A stretch of 5,909 nucleotides of DNA, taken from NCBI GenBank assembly GCA_946480545.1, contig CAMLKY010000155.1:1-5909 (forward strand), in the 5' to 3' direction. This stretch comes from an uncultured Acidobacteriota bacterium. Its GTDB lineage: Bacteria > Acidobacteriota > Blastocatellia > Pyrinomonadales > Pyrinomonadaceae. The notes beneath the pieces were generated by a model that saw nothing but the letters and a program-made list of their open reading frames with translations, was not told the origin of the DNA and did not search any database. Position 1 is the first letter of the stretch, and each line of letters starts with the position of its first letter. The position numbers were made by a program, and so were the translations under genes. Positions 4,580-5,909 of the stretch are shown piece by piece.

Positions 4580-5909
4580 AGACCGCGAGTTGTTCAAGAA
4601 GGCGATGGACGAGATCGGCGTGCCGTCCGCTAAGGGCGGGTTCGCTCACACGTGGGAAGAGGCCCGCGCCATCGTGGAGGAGACGGGTTACCCGGCCATC
4701 GTGCGTCCGGCATTTACGCTCGGCGGAACAGGCGGCGGCACAGCCTACAATCCGGAAGAGTTCGAAGAGATCGCCCGCAACGGGCTCGCGGCGTCACCGG
4801 TTTCGCAGATCCTGGTCGAAGAATCGATCCTGGGCTGGAAGGAGTACGAGCTCGAGGTGATGCGCGATCTCAATGACAACGTCGTCATCATCTGCTCGAT
4901 CGAGAACTTCGATCCGATGGGCGTGCACACGGGCGATTCGATCACGGTAGCACCGGCGCAGACGCTCACCGATGTCGAGTATCAACGCCTGCGCGATATG
5001 TCGATCGCGTGTATTCGAAAGGTGGGAGTTGAGACGGGCGGTTCGAACATCCAGTTCGCGGTGAATCCTGCCGATGGCGATGTCCGCATCATCGAGATGA
5101 ACCCGCGTGTCTCCCGATCGTCAGCACTGGCGTCAAAGGCGACCGGATTTCCGATCGCGAAGATCGCGGCAAAGCTTGCGGTGGGCTACACGCTCGACGA
5201 GATCCCGAACGACATTACAAAAAAGACGCCTGCGTCATTCGAGCCCACGATCGATTACGTAGTGACGAAGATCCCGAAGTGGGCGTTCGAAAAATTTCCC
5301 GGAGCCGAGGACGTTCTGGGCACGCAGATGAAATCCGTCGGCGAGGTTATGGCGATCGGGCGGACATTCAAGGAGAGTCTGTTCAAAGGGCTCAGGTCGC
5401 TCGAGGCCGTAAAACCACTGAGGCTCGTCGATGTACCGCATGAAGAGCTGCAGCGAAAGCTCGCACGGCCAAACTCCCAGCGCTTCTCTTACATCACGTA
5501 CGCGCTGCAGAACGGCTATTCGATCGACGAGGTGCACCGCCTGACGAAGCTCGATCCATGGTTCCTCGATCAACTTTCGCAGGTCATGGAGTTTCAGGAA
5601 TCGCTCGATGCAAAGCCGCTCAGCGACTACAGCGACGAAGAGGTTCGCATCTCGAAAGAGTACGGCCTCTCGGACAGACGTCTCTCGTTTCTTACCGGGG
5701 CTTCGGAGGTTGAAGTCCGAGACCACCGGAAATCGGCCGGCATCGTTCCGGTCTATAAACGTGTCGATACGTGCGGTGCCGAGTTCGAATCGTTCACGCC
5801 GTACATGTATTCGACGTACGAAGACGAGTCCGAGGCGGACCCGAGCGATCGTCGAAAGATCATGATCCTCGGCTCGGGGCCGAACCGGATCGGGCAGGGG
5901 ATCGAGTTC
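4551..5909 (+). CDS. carB: carB second fragment: ATP-grasp 1, oligomerisation domain, start of second half (open at right edge)
   Basis: This reading frame is open for 453 codons to the last base. It has no start codon of its own at the junction; the first recognisable residues are [15 protein letters not shown]. By alignment to recalled E. coli numbering it keeps the ATP- and metal-binding residues of the carboxyphosphate domain: R129 (codon at 4584), R169 (4704), the glycine loop TLGGTGGG (about 4716-4740), GVHTGDS, Q285 (5052), E299 (5094) and N301 and R303 of [20 protein letters not shown] and [13 protein letters not shown] follow. The oligomerisation region spans about 5400-5860, ending in [12 protein letters not shown] and MYSTYE. 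The last codons, [13 protein letters not shown], open the carbamate-phosphorylating half. These residues look intact, which argues that the damage at 4550 is recent or artefactual. Confidence 0.85.

Larger units (their letters stand above)
4292..5909 (+). pseudogene. carB: carB, carbamoyl-phosphate synthetase large subunit: internally deleted, frameshifted, 3' partial
   Basis: CarB makes carbamoyl phosphate from bicarbonate, ATP and the ammonia released by CarA, feeding pyrimidine and arginine synthesis in the cytosol. The gene starts with [20 protein letters not shown], nearly identical to the family N-terminus. After codon 86 (RPDAL, ending at 4549) the sequence jumps to [14 protein letters not shown] at 4551, in a different frame. 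Against recalled E. coli CarB, residues about 87-117 are missing, including the conserved LPTMGGQTALN block of the pre-ATP-grasp domain. The first frame stops at 4577-4579 while the second stays open to the window edge. The gene reaches the start of the second, carbamate-phosphorylating half ([13 protein letters not shown]). A true mutation would abolish the enzyme, so an assembly or sequencing deletion is a serious alternative. The remaining C-terminal half lies outside the window. Confidence 0.85.

Noticed and set aside
4541..4580. Programmed ribosomal frameshift in carB
   Set aside because: About 31 conserved residues are absent, so a change of frame alone could not restore CarB, and no slippery heptamer is seen at the junction.
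5235..5726. 163-codon open frame on the minus strand
   Set aside because: It lies wholly inside carB sequence that matches the family residue by residue on the + strand, and its translation resembles no family; it is an antisense shadow.

Overview
The window looks like chromosomal DNA of moderate-to-high GC (no GC count was run), with all recognisable genes on the + strand. The TPR protein, the Tat-exported vanadium-haloperoxidase-like enzyme and the long CACGAA/TTCGTG intergenic palindrome together suggest an uncultured soil-type bacterium, most plausibly an acidobacterium-like lineage. This is inference from gene style; no marker gene is present. The first 210 bases look foreign to the rest: they encode a proteobacterial-looking acyl-CoA dehydrogenase C-terminal piece with almost exclusively G/C-ending codons.

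Layout. (1) 1-1848: one reading frame, open at the left edge. It starts as acyl-CoA dehydrogenase (1-210) and continues in frame as a basic helical segment and about 11-12 TPR units. (2) 1849-2068: a strong intrinsic terminator, directly overlapped by an extended -10 promoter, then a leader of about 130 nt with several inverted repeats and a good ribosome binding site. (3) 2069-3781: a complete Tat-signal, PAP2-type vanadium-dependent haloperoxidase homologue, with a histidine where the family usually has its second active-site arginine. (4) 3782-4291: no gene; it holds a palindromic element of about 410 bp (3805-4214) with 41-bp imperfect terminal inverted repeats and 14 copies of one hexamer, followed by a TATAAT promoter. 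(5) 4292 to the right edge: carB, the large subunit of carbamoyl-phosphate synthetase. It is interrupted near 4550 by the loss of about 31 codons plus a frame change, so the first 86 codons and the following 453 codons lie in different frames.

The genes do not form an obvious pathway. Each has its own transcription signals: terminator and promoter between TPR and haloperoxidase, and a palindrome plus a near-leaderless promoter before carB. carA is not next to carB. Two sequence discontinuities within about 4.4 kb (near 210 and near 4550) raise a real possibility that this is a metagenomic contig with assembly errors. That should be settled before any biological reading of the fusion or the broken carB.
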